In this document: positions 13,101 through 25,522 of the stretch, one piece after another | Layout of the letters: every line of letters begins with the position of its first letter | How positions within the stretch are numbered: position 1 is the stretch's first letter | Origin: Babylonia areolata | Lineage: Eukaryota; Mollusca; Gastropoda; Neogastropoda; Buccinidae | Direction of reading: 5' to 3' | Assembly (NCBI RefSeq): GCF_041734735.1 | Contig: NC_134878.1 | Coordinates: 44,472,752-44,536,751 of the forward strand | Length of the DNA: 64,000 nt | Made by a program: the position numbers and the translations under genes | The notes under the pieces: generated by a model | The model's database searches: none | The model's input: the letters and a program-made list of their open reading frames with translations, nothing else | Told to the model about the DNA's origin: nothing

Positions 13101-14368
13101 GATTCGATGCCAACCAGTTTCTGATTTGTTGTTGGTCGAGTTCATACTAACAAAATCTCGAAGCTGTAACAGAATAAATAAACACATGCGTAATCATGTA
13201 ACAATGGCTGGCTGGCATACCTCTCATGTTTACAGTTCAACAGCATATCGAAAGCAAAGATATACACTCTCAAGATTTTACAGTTCTAAATATTTCAAGA
13301 GGTCAAATTGGAGTTTCTGAGAATTCTGCTCAATACTGATGCTTACTGAATTACTGCATCTAATTTTTTTTTCTTTTCATTCTCTCAACCATTTATTATA
13401 TATATATACATATATCAAAATCAGTCTATCTACAAGAAACCTTATGGCTTTATAATGGTCTAAAAACATAAATTTTCTGCAATTCTTCCACTTCAACAGA
13501 GTCCACATAATACAGTCACAAAATCTCAGTTTTCATATAATACATCATAATCATTCTGTAAGGGGGCCTTTCTCTGATTATTTCTCAACAGTTCGGATTC
13601 AAACTTGCCAGTTACACATTTTGGGGGCTGGAAGCGTTGAATGAAAGGAAATTTCTTTCCTAAAATTACGTTTATCTAACATTCTTACCGTGACCCACTA
13701 GTGCAGACTCCGGCAGGGAGTCCGATTCCTGTCCTGTGCAAACTACTATCCGCCTACGCAGAGAAAACTAAAGTAGCTATGGCCGATAACCTCCCAGAAG
13801 TAGGCTACCTCCCCTCTGTATCCCTGACTAACTTCCTCTTTCTCCAGCAGCCATCTTGACTCCTGATCTGTGCTCTTCATACGGCTAAGTTTTTTTTCGT
13901 ATTTCTGTCTGTCTATCAATTCTTTGACACTCATGTTTTGTATCTGACGAAGACTTGTATCAGGTCACAAACTTACTTAGCTCATTTGGCCAATTGAGCT
14001 GAGATTTTGCCTCCCTCACCTCAAACAACATCAAAGCTTTGGGGGAACTCTGAATGAAGTAGTTAAAGTTTTCGTTGAACACCATCAGCTCTTCCCACAT
14101 GGGAATTGTCGACCTGAAACACACATGACAAGACACCATGTGCACACACCTAGAAACTGAAAGAACCCACACTCACAAATGCGCACACATACACGCACAC
14201 ACTCACACAGAGATATGAACATTCATGCATAGTATATTTTGAAAATATATGTTCAACAGTTTGTCGTTTTGGTTTTAGTCAAAATTAAACAATATTTCAA
14301 CAAAGCATACTAGTAGGAGATAAAATAATATGCTAGAGTCATTTCTATTTTTGTTGACATTTGTGTGC

Positions 14369-14439
<71 letters not shown>

Positions 14440-17400
14440 TGTGTGTGTGGTTCTGTGTGTGTTAGTTCTTTACTCAAATGGGAAATAATAACAGATTAGT
14501 AAAGTAATATCAGTCACTGAAATATAGGTAAACATCAGGAACATAGAACAGGTGAGTTGCCAAAAATGTGACCATGTCCGGGATGTATCCCTACACAATG
14601 TAATTTGAATGCTTGTACATTGTAATTATTCATTTAGTCTTTTCGTAATATTTTATGTAATTGGTCAAATTTTATCCACTTTACTCAGGCTCCAATTTTT
14701 TTTTTTTTTTTTCACAAAGTGACATTTTATTTCATGCACTGGGCTGTACACATACAGATATTTTTGCTCCTGTAATTGATATCATAATCTCACTGTATAT
14801 TTTTTTAATAATCATATTTTTGGTTGACTTATCCCTGCCAACTTTTGTCTTGGGTACAGGTTTTTATGCACTGCCCCTGTTTGGATTATCTGTGTCAAAT
14901 CTAGTGTATATGATAATGTATCTTATTGTGACTTAGGAATTAACATGTATGTTTCAGTATCGGATCTTTTGTACTTTTCATTGACAGGCATTTCTTATAT
15001 TTAGTTCAAGTATGATACTTTTTTTTAAATAGCATGCCAGTCAGTTACTGCATAAATAGCTTTAATTTTAGTATAAAAATGTTAATAAATCATCATCCTA
15101 CACAATGTTATGGATTCTACCATGAGGAATCAAAGTAACTAAGTCCACAAACACACACACACACACATAAAAATACACACACACACACACACAAATACAA
15201 CCAACCAAACACACACACACACACACGCACACAGAAGGTGTATGTATTACTCTTTTGTCACATCAAATTTCTCTCCCAGGGAGAGTGCGTCGCTACACTG
15301 AGAGCTCCACCTTTGGGGTTTTTTTTCTGCTTGCAATTTTTCTGTTTTCCTGTCGAAGCAGATTTTTCTACAGAATTTTGCTAGGGACAACCCTTTCGCT
15401 GCCGTGGGTTCTTTTATGTGCGCTAAGTGCATGCTGCACACGGGACCTCAGTTTATCATCTCATCCGATAGACTAGCATCCAGACCACCACTCAAGGTCT
15501 AGTGGTGGGGGAGAAAATACTGGTGACAGAGGGATTCGAACCGGTGCACTCAGATTCTCTCGCTGCCTTGGCGGATGCCTTACCACTAGGCCAGCACTCC
15601 ACATAAACCATGTTTGTATTTCTTTTTATCACAACAGATTTCTCCATGTGAAATTCGGGCTGCTCTCCCCAGGGAGAGCGTGTCGCTACACTACAGCGCC
15701 ACCCTTTTTTTCTTTGTATTTTTTTCCTGCATGCAGTTTTTTAATTTCTTTTTTCCTATCGAAATGGATTTTTCTACAGAATTTTGCCAGGGACAACCCT
15801 TCTGCTGCTGTGGGTTCTTTTACGTGCGCTAAGTGCATGCTGCACATGGGACCTCGGTTTACTGTCTCAACCGAATGACTAGCATCCAGACCACCACTCA
15901 AGGTCTAGTGGAGGGGGAGAAAATATCGGTGGCTGAGCCGTGATTCGAACCAGCACGCTCAGATTCTCTCGCTTCCTTGGCGGATGCGTTACCTCTAGGC
16001 CATCACTCCACATATACCATATGTATCACCCTTTACATATTCATGACTGAGAAATCATTACACATAAAGAAAAGAGAAAGATAATGGGGAAGATCTGTGT
16101 TTACACAGACAAAATTACATAATCATTCATATAAAAACAAAAATTACGTGAAAAGAAAACAAACCTTTTCTGCTTGAAGTCAAAGGGCTGAGTCATGATA
16201 GGGAGCACCTGTTCCATATTTTCGTTGTGCATCTCGTAGTAAGACGACACTGCTCTGTCTCTGATGATGGGAAACAGCAAAACGAGATGAAAACCACATT
16301 GAAACTTCTGATCCCGACATCTCCCTCTTTCACTCGCCAACCAACAGCCCCCCCTCCCTCTCCCTCCACTCCCCCACCCAGCCCCCTCCACCCCCCCCCC
16401 CCCCCCATTCCCTCCCCCCCTCCCCACAAAAAAGTTCCAAAGCAGCCCACACACAAACATGGTCTGACCTACCAATCCTGCTTTCATTGTTAAACAGGGA
16501 GGTGGGGTGGGGGTGTGGGGGAGTGAGGGGGTGAGGGTGGGGGGGGGGGAATACACCCCCAATCACAATTTATTGATCTTTTTTTTTTTTTGCCTAATCA
16601 TCTGTAACATCCTCTCCAAATCTGCAGCATAAAATTGGTCAGCTTTATAACTGTCCACATCTAATAATCTGTAAGCTAATCGGTAGCAAAAGCAGCATTG
16701 GCTTGAAGTTGAGTACCTTGTGAATGGAGAGAGTTACCACTCTTTACTATCTATTTTATAACTATTAAGAAAAAAAAGAAGAAAAAAAAAAGTAACAGCA
16801 AAATGGCAAAGGCCAGCTGGTAGCAGCAAAGAATTTCCCAGACACCAAACGAGGAGGAAGGTGGCAGAACGGTTCAGACACTCAGCTGCCAAATACAGAG
16901 AGTCCGTGCAGGTGGGGGTTTGAATCCCCCTCTCGCCCTTTCTCCCAAGATTGACTGGAAAATCAAACTGAGCATCTAGTCTTTCTGATGAGGCTGTCTA
17001 GTTTGACTAGAAAATCAAACTGAGTGTCTAGTCTTTCGGATGAGACTCCCTAGTTTGACTAGAAAATCAAACTGAGCGTCTAGTCTTTCCGATGAGACTC
17101 CCTAGTTTGACTAGAAAATCAAACTGAGCGTCTAGTCTTTCGGATGAGGCTCCCTAGTTTGACTACAAAATCAAACTGAGCTTCTAGTCTTTAGGATGAG
17201 AAGATAAACTGAGGTCCCCTGCGCAGCTCTCACTGGGCGCACTGAAGAAAGAACCCACGGCAATGAGAGTCTCGTCCTCTGGCAAAATTGTGTAAAACGA
17301 AATCCGTTCTGATAGGTACACAAATGTATGAACATACACTCAAGGCCTAAGCGCATTGGGTTATGCTGCTGGCAGATATGGTGGTGCAGCGTGCATGGAT

Positions 17401-20358
17401 TTGTCTGAATGCAGCAGTGACGTCTCCTTGAGAAACTGAAACAGACACCAAACGTTCACCACAAAAAGCCCAGGATCATGTAGCGTGTATGGACTTGTCT
17501 GGACACAGCAGTGACACCTCCATGAGAAAGTAAAACTGAAATAGAAACAAACACACCAAACGTTCACCACACCAAAAAAACCCCAACAAACAACCTGGGC
17601 CGTACTTATGCTGTTTGGGCAGGTACTGCCCCGTGCTTTCGTCCACGATGTGAACGCGCACGACGGGGTGCAGGATGTTGAAGTCGTTCTTCAGCTTGTC
17701 TGTGCGGTGAACCATGACCGCCAGCACCTCCCCATCGTCTGGGGCCTCCGCCACCACCCTCTCCTCTTCGTCCTCCACTGCTGCCGGCCCCTCGCCCGCT
17801 CCTACCTCCACCTCCTCCCCTGCCGCAATCATACGACATTGGATAGTGTCGATTATAATTATATAGTCAAATCATCCGACATTGGATAGTGTCGCTTATA
17901 ATTATATAGTCAAGTCATCCGACATTAGATAGTGTTGCTTATAATTATATAGTCAAATCATCCGACATTGGATAGTGTCGCTTATAATTATATAGTCAAA
18001 TCATTAGACATTGGATAGTGTCGCTTATAATTCTATAGTCAAATCATCCGACATTGGATAGTGTCGCTTATAATTATATAGTCAAATCATTAGACACTGG
18101 ATAGTGTTGCTTATAATTCTATAGTCAAATCATCCGACATTGGATAGTGTCACTTATAATTATATAGTCAAATCATTAGACATTAGATAGTGTCGCTTAT
18201 AATTCTATAGTCAAATCATCCGACATTGGATAGTGTCGCTTATAATTATATAGTCAAATCATCCGACATTGGATAGTGTCGCTTATAATTATATAGTCAA
18301 ATCATCCGACATTGGATAGTGTCGCTTATAATTATATAGTCAAATCATCCAACATTGGATAGTGTCGCTTATAATTATATAGTCAAATCATCCGACATTA
18401 GATAGTGTCGCTTATAATTATATAGTCAAATCATTAGACATTGCATAGTGTCGCTTATAATTATATAGTCAAATCATTAGACATTGGATAGTGTCGCTTA
18501 TAATTCTATAGTCAAATCATCCGACATTGGATAGTGTCGCTTATAATGCTATAGTCAAATCATTAGACATTGGATAGTGTCGCTTATAATTATATAGTCA
18601 AATCATCCGACATTGGATAGTGTCGCTTATAATTATATAGTCAAATCATTAGACATTGGATAGTGTCGCTTATAATTCTATAGTCATATCATCCGACATT
18701 GGATAGTGTCGCTTATAATTATATAGTCAAATCATTAGACATTGGATAGTGTCGCTTATAATTCTATAGTCAAATCATCCGACATTGGATAGTGTCACTT
18801 ATAATTCTATAGTCAAATCATTAGACATTGGATAGTGTCGCTTATAATTCTATAGTCAAATCATTAGACATTGGATAGTGTCGCTTATAATTATATAGTC
18901 AAATCATCCGACATTGGATAGTGTCGCTTATAATTATATAGTCAAATCATCCGACATTGGATAGTGTCGCTTATAATTATATAGTCAAATCATCCGACAC
19001 TGGATAGTGTCGCTTATAATTATATAGTCAAATCATCCGACATTGGATAGTGTCACTTACAATTACATAGTCAAATCATGGGACATTGGATAGTGTCGCT
19101 TATAATTATATAGTGAAATAATCCGACATTGGATAGTGTCACTTACAATTACATAGTAAAATCATGGGACATTGGATAGTGTCACTTATAATCATATTGT
19201 CAAATCATCGGACATTGGATAGTGTCGCTTATAATTATATATTATACAGTCAAATCATCGGACATTGGATAGTGTGGCTTACAATTATATAGTCAAATCA
19301 TCAGACATTGGATAGTGTCACAGGGAGGTCGCGGCAAATCATGCACTCCAGGCAATGGGCAGAGCAGTGGAAATCCGCAGTCTGTTCCAGCACCTCTCAT
19401 CAACAGTCTGTTCCAATCTACAGCATTTTCAGCCAGCTCAAATCAAAGAGTGAAAGTGACAATGTACTGTGAAGACTTCTGAGTCCAATCTAAGAATCCT
19501 GTGTTCAAAGGTTTGATCCCTGTATCGGCACTCTGGGTGGAAGTCATTTTTTTCTTATGTCCAAGGTCAGTATGTGCAGACTTGTCAGTGCTTTAATTTA
19601 CCCCTCCAGTGCCAGGGGGAAAACAGCAGAAAGTGGTGTTTCAGGTCATAAAACATTATCAAAAACAATAAGCCTAAAACTGAGAAAATGGTCTGGAGAT
19701 ATACCACTCTGGACGAACTGTGTGAATTTTCAGCCTTCCAGAGCTATTTCTCTTTTTCTGATGATGTCATCAGTGATGTCACTATGCGCATACATAATAC
19801 GTTTATGGCAGTCAAGGGATTTTAAGCCACTTTGTGTGTATACAAATGCAGAGGATTTAATAAAATATAAACTTTAAAATTCCTGCTGTCTACATCAGCT
19901 ATTGGTGGGTTATGGAAAAATGAATACACCCAGCATGCACATCCCAAAATTGGAGTACAGCTACCTCAGCAGTCGGGTAAAAATGATCATTCACATAAAG
20001 GCCCACTTTACACAGAAGGAAAACCGACAGCACAGATCGCAGAGGTTTCTAAGGAAAGAGGTAAATGCTACAATGCATCATTTTGCTCTTACCTTTCTTC
20101 TTTTTCTTCTTCTTTCCCTTTTTGGTTTCCACTGATTCCTGTTGAAAAGAGGTAAATATAATAACACTCAATCAATCATAGTTCTGTCAAGCAGAACATA
20201 TATACAACAGAAAGAATTACTGAATACAAGATACGGGAATGAATGGACAAATACTATACACCTAACCTCTCTCTCTCTCTCTCCTGTGAACACCATCAAC
20301 AAATACAAACACACATCCACACTGCATAATAATCTAACTAACCACACACAAAACACAA

Positions 20359-20390
<32 letters not shown>

Positions 20391-22506
20391 ACACTCATTT
20401 CTGACAGATTTCAAAATATCTCTCCTAGATGAATCAAAAACATGACCTGTTCCACCCTTCCAGCAAAACCACCAAACTTATCTTTTTTTCTTCTTTTTTT
20501 TTTTTTATAAATAAAGAAAATAAATGTTTCACTATCCATCTTTTGGTGTTGAACTAAAACCACCAAAGATCAGTCTTACTTCTTGAGTCTCTGCTGCTGC
20601 CGATTCTGCTGCCTCCTCGTCCACCCCTGCTTCTTCATCCTCCTTCTTTCCCTTCTTCTTTTTCTTGTCTTTCGACCCGTCCTCTTCACCGTCTTTCTTC
20701 CCTTTCTTCTTCTTCTTGGCCTCTGCCACACCTTCCTCCTCCTCTTTCTTCTCTTCTGTCCCGACGTCTTCATCATCCGTCTTCTCCTCCTTTTTCTTTT
20801 TCTTCTTTTTCTTCTCCTCTTTTGGGGAGGCGACTGGCTCCGCGGGTGGAGCTTCTGCTTCTTCAGGAATGTCCGGTTCCGTGTCCTCCGTCTTCTTCTT
20901 TTTCCGTCTCCTGGGAGACGTGACCGGAGTTTCCGTTTCCGTCAGACCGTCCTCGGAGGCAGGGGACTGGGTGTCGAGCTGCTCCACCAGCTTCTTCATC
21001 TTCTTCTTCACCGCCCTGGCTGAGGACACAGGGGTCTCTGGCTCCGGCGAGGCCGTGTCTTCTTCGCGCGGAGACTGGGCATCTTCTGCGGGCTTCTTCT
21101 TCTTCTTCTTTCTCTCTCTTGGAACGGGCGCTGCCTCTTTTTCTTCTGTTTTCGATTCAGATAGTTCCCTGTGGGAAGAGGGAGAAAGAAAAAGAAAGAG
21201 AAATCCAATTTTTATATACATCAGTGTTATGGAACTGTGGAGATAATGAACAGAATTTTCTATACATCAGTGCTTTGAAACACTGCTGTTGAAGTGATGA
21301 TGAGAAATCCAATTTTCATACATCAGTGCTATGGAACGCTGCTGTTGGAGGAATAATACAGGATGATTTGGTGGTAAATTTGGAAAAAACAACAACATCA
21401 AACAGCATATCTTTCTGAAATGGCTTTAAAAAGGACTCTGAATATAAGGCTGCAGCTGACTATGGCTTCTGCTCAGGTTGTTCAGACTATGTTCTTCTAG
21501 TGCTATGACAGTGACTTTCACATATCAACAGTAGAAGGAAATTCAGTGATGAAAAAAAAAAGTGTATACAATGATTATCATCCATAAAAAGAAACATTTT
21601 TGAAAATTTTAGCAGCTTTAATTTCAACATCTTGCTGTATTCCACCACATGTACACAACTAGTTTTGTAACAACAAAAATCTACAATTGAAAACAAATTG
21701 TTTGGACTAACATCATATAAGTTTTGCTACATATAACACATCCCCGACCCCCACCCCCCGCCTTATCCCCCTTACACATAGTGAAGACGTCAGCAATGCT
21801 TACAGTGATGGTTCAGGGGTTACTTCTGTTTCCACAGCGTCTTTCTTCTTCTTCTTCTTGGCTTTGATCTTCTCAGCTTCAGCAATTTCAAGGTTGTCTT
21901 TCAACGGCTTTAGACCAGTGCCTGAAAACACATCTTGGATCGTCAATGACATACTTAACATTTCATAATATATGTGAATGTAAATATTCACTGATTTAAT
22001 ATACCTTCTCTTTTTTTTTTTTTTTTCATCTGAGGATGTCTGACTGTAAATGTATTCCAACAAAGCCATTCTTCTCAACTTCAGTGAAAAATTGTATCTT
22101 CATCAATGTTCACAAAAAATGAAAGGAAAAATATAATAAAGATAAAAATAAACAAATTCAACAGCAGATAAAATATAATACTATATATTCAAAACATAAA
22201 CATCAAGTTTTCAGATGTCTTGCTATCGAGCAACACCAGCCCCCACCCCTACACTGATGCATAATAAAAAGTCTTAAAAAAAGCTCACCTCATCATTTAA
22301 CTGTTATCTGCAGCATTTAACAAATAATTAAAATCCATTTTTTGCTACCTGATTCAGAAAATCTTCTTTTCCCTCTCTCACTTCTGTCTGTTTGTTTTTT
22401 GTTTTTTGTTTTTTTTTGTTCGTTTTCTTCTTCTTGTTTTTTTTTTGGAGGGGGGGGGGGGATGGATTTTGGGGTGTTGTTTTTTAAAATAAGTATCTAT
22501 GTGTGC

Positions 22507-22559
<53 letters not shown>

Positions 22560-23086
22560 TCTGTGGATAATATTAGAAAGAATGATAATGAATTCATGTA
22601 GCGCCAAATCATACGTGGAGACAAATCAAATCACTTTTCATACCAGACATTCACACACACTCTGAATCAAAGGATGACAGGCAAAACTTATAAATACAAG
22701 TTGACTGAAGGCTAGAAAACAAAAAACAAAAAAACAACTATAGACAGAAGGAGGGCTGACAATGACACCCATAAGATCCACACACCTGACTGCTGCTTTC
22801 TCTGCCGTTGTTTGTTGCTCTTCTCATTCTTGGGGCTGTCGTCAGGCTCATAGATGTTGTTCAGCAGGGCCGTGTCCGCTTCTTTGTGAAGGCCTTCGAT
22901 GCCTTTACCTTTGCGCAGTGACTCCAGCTGTGTAGTCATGTTTTGGATGTTAGAGAACAACTCACACAGTTTTGTATTATCTGTCATTAATTAATAACTC
23001 AAACAGCAAATGCAGGTGTACATACCATGCACATACTCACAGACACTGGTGACTTTAACAGCATATATGCATATGCTTGTCTGTAT

Positions 23087-23118
<32 letters not shown>

Positions 23119-24615
23119 ATCTGCACAAGATTCAGCACTATATAAATACTATCATCATCATTATTATTACATACATAGAAACACACCATATGCAAATAAA
23201 TGACAAACTAGTTACCTGTTCAAACAGGAACAAAGTTGGAACAGACAAGTGATGAAGCACAGACTCCGAAGCAGTGATAAGTAATAGTAGATATCAGTAT
23301 CCTTGCAGAAGAAAAAAAAGCTTAAAAAAAAAGCAAAAAAAAAGCAACATACACCAACCGACACAAGCAGCTAGATTGAATCACTGGAGACAGATTCACA
23401 ATGATAAACCTAACAGACATCAAGTGTCTGATGAAGACAGAAAAGACGAATAAAGTACAATTGACAAAAATTAACCTTCCATAGGACAGCAACCTTTCAT
23501 GGTCAGGAGACACACAGAACTATGCTGGCAGGAGGTTTGTCTCCTGGTATGGCCACCCAAGTCAGACAGGTTAAGAACAGAGACCAGACAAACAGTGATC
23601 CACTGCTGCAGACACTCCAACACAAGAAAACATGGAGAACTTTAGCCTTAAAGGGAAAGGGCTCCTGTCTTCTCAGAGACTTATGGCAAAATGTGGTGAA
23701 CGCCACGAGTCCTCAGAAGCCACAGAAATACCTGATTAAGAGACATCCAGGCAAACACCAAGAAGATGAACCTTATCTGGAGCTTGACAGTGTCAAATGC
23801 ACAGGATAGGAACTATGGAGGTCTCTCATTGACAGCCTATACCCCGGGGAGTTTGGGGGGAGGTGGGGAGGGGCAAAAGGCCTGAGTAAGTAAGAAAGAA
23901 AAGTAGATCTGAAGTTGCTACTTACCACAGCATCGTCTGCATCGGCATCTTTAGTTTTCTTTTTCTTCTTCTTCTTAGCTTCAGTGACAGCATCCCTGAT
24001 TTCAAGAATGTATACAACAGTTTTCAGCACATTGTTATTGTTGTTGTTTTTCATCCAATACATCAAAATTTATGCAAGCAAGTCCTCCTTTTCCATTCAG
24101 CACTTAAAAAGAAGTTAGCTTAAATTCAACAAGCCTTTTCTCTTCTATAAGATAACATGAATGACTCACTGTCGCTTGATATTATATAATAATATCCCTC
24201 TTTTTAAGTTCCAAATTATCAATGTGGTGGATATATGTGTGAGTACACAGGCTAGTTCTCTCCATTAAATGTATTGTCATCATTCATTTGTGATTTCATT
24301 TTAAGTTTATACAACCCAAAGATACACAAGAAATAATGAAAACATGAAGCGTGTATGCAAATGTGTGTGTAGTGACATGCATACATGTGATTAAATGTAT
24401 GTGAGAGAAAGAAAAAGAATAACTGTGCACAAGGACATGTGCCTGTAAACGTGTCTCAAACAAAAGCTCACAACATATTTTATGTCTATGTCAAAGTGAA
24501 AATCAAAATGTGACTGGAAAAATGAGAACACAGTAACTTACTTTGTTGACTGTGCAACAACCTGTTGTAAAAGCTCATCCACTCTCAGCTTTGTACTTGT
24601 CTGATCATCTGTGAT

Positions 24616-24681
<66 letters not shown>

Positions 24682-24765
24682 GTTCTATTGTGATATATAA
24701 CCAAGAGCAGTTTGTAACAAAGCAAAAAATACTTTAATTTTGAAAATCACATATGCATACAATAT

Positions 24766-24825
<60 letters not shown>

Positions 24826-25093
24826 GCAATTTCATGCCATTCCAGTCAGCACACCAAATCCATCTGTACAACGAATACACTGTATAAAGTATAGAACCTG
24901 TTTATCATTTGTTGTTACCAGCATGCATTCACTAAAATTCACATTAGCCAAGGAGTAGAATAAATGAATAAATTGAACAAATAATATCTAATTTCATGTC
25001 ATCTTCAAGTTTATTACATCAGCAACACCAATGCAGCTCCTTTGTGGGAAAATATCCTTTTCTAATAGATGTATCAGAATAAATTTAAAAGAC

Positions 25094-25133
<40 letters not shown>

Positions 25134-25465
25134 ACACACACACGTATATTGCGCATGCCGATACACATTCAAATGACAAGCATAGTGTTTCAGTACTTAC
25201 GAAGAGGAATTTCTTCTGCCTTGGGCTTATTTGGTTTCTCCTTCCTCTTTCTGGGCTTGGGCTGAACTTCAAGCCCTAATAATTAGTGTAATGAAATATT
25301 AATAGGAAGCGACAGACAGACAGGGGGCATGTATTTAAATATATTTCACAGAGAGAGAGCGAGATTACCATAGTGAATATCTGTGTGTATGTCTACATTT
25401 GTGTGTGCATTCGTGTATTTGTGCATAGACATATATGTATATGCATTTATGCTTTTGTATATGTC

Positions 25466-25522
<57 letters not shown>

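Noticed and set aside
15236-16013. tRNA genes suggested by A-box/B-box-like sequence
   Set aside because: They are tRNA-like heads of SINEs joined to SINE bodies, with no intact cloverleaf; the same applies to the heads at 2773, 10978, 11793, 16856 and 54412.
16101-16566. Gly/Trp-rich and Pro-rich open frames around the C/G-rich tract
   Set aside because: Low-complexity readings; only 16165-16260 (minus) is supported, as AHI1 exon 11.
17606-17839. Gly/Arg-rich alternative minus-strand frame over AHI1 exon 10
   Set aside because: It is the shifted frame of the exon; the phase-consistent frame gives the conserved HRTDKLKNDF segment.
20583-21246. Two long plus-strand open frames rich in Leu/Phe or Ser/Phe
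   Set aside because: They are the antisense of the lysine/glutamate-rich AHI1 exon 8, whose composition leaves the other strand open.
23503-23809. Open frames on both strands in AHI1 intron 5
   Set aside because: No similarity to any family I know and no splice continuity with AHI1.
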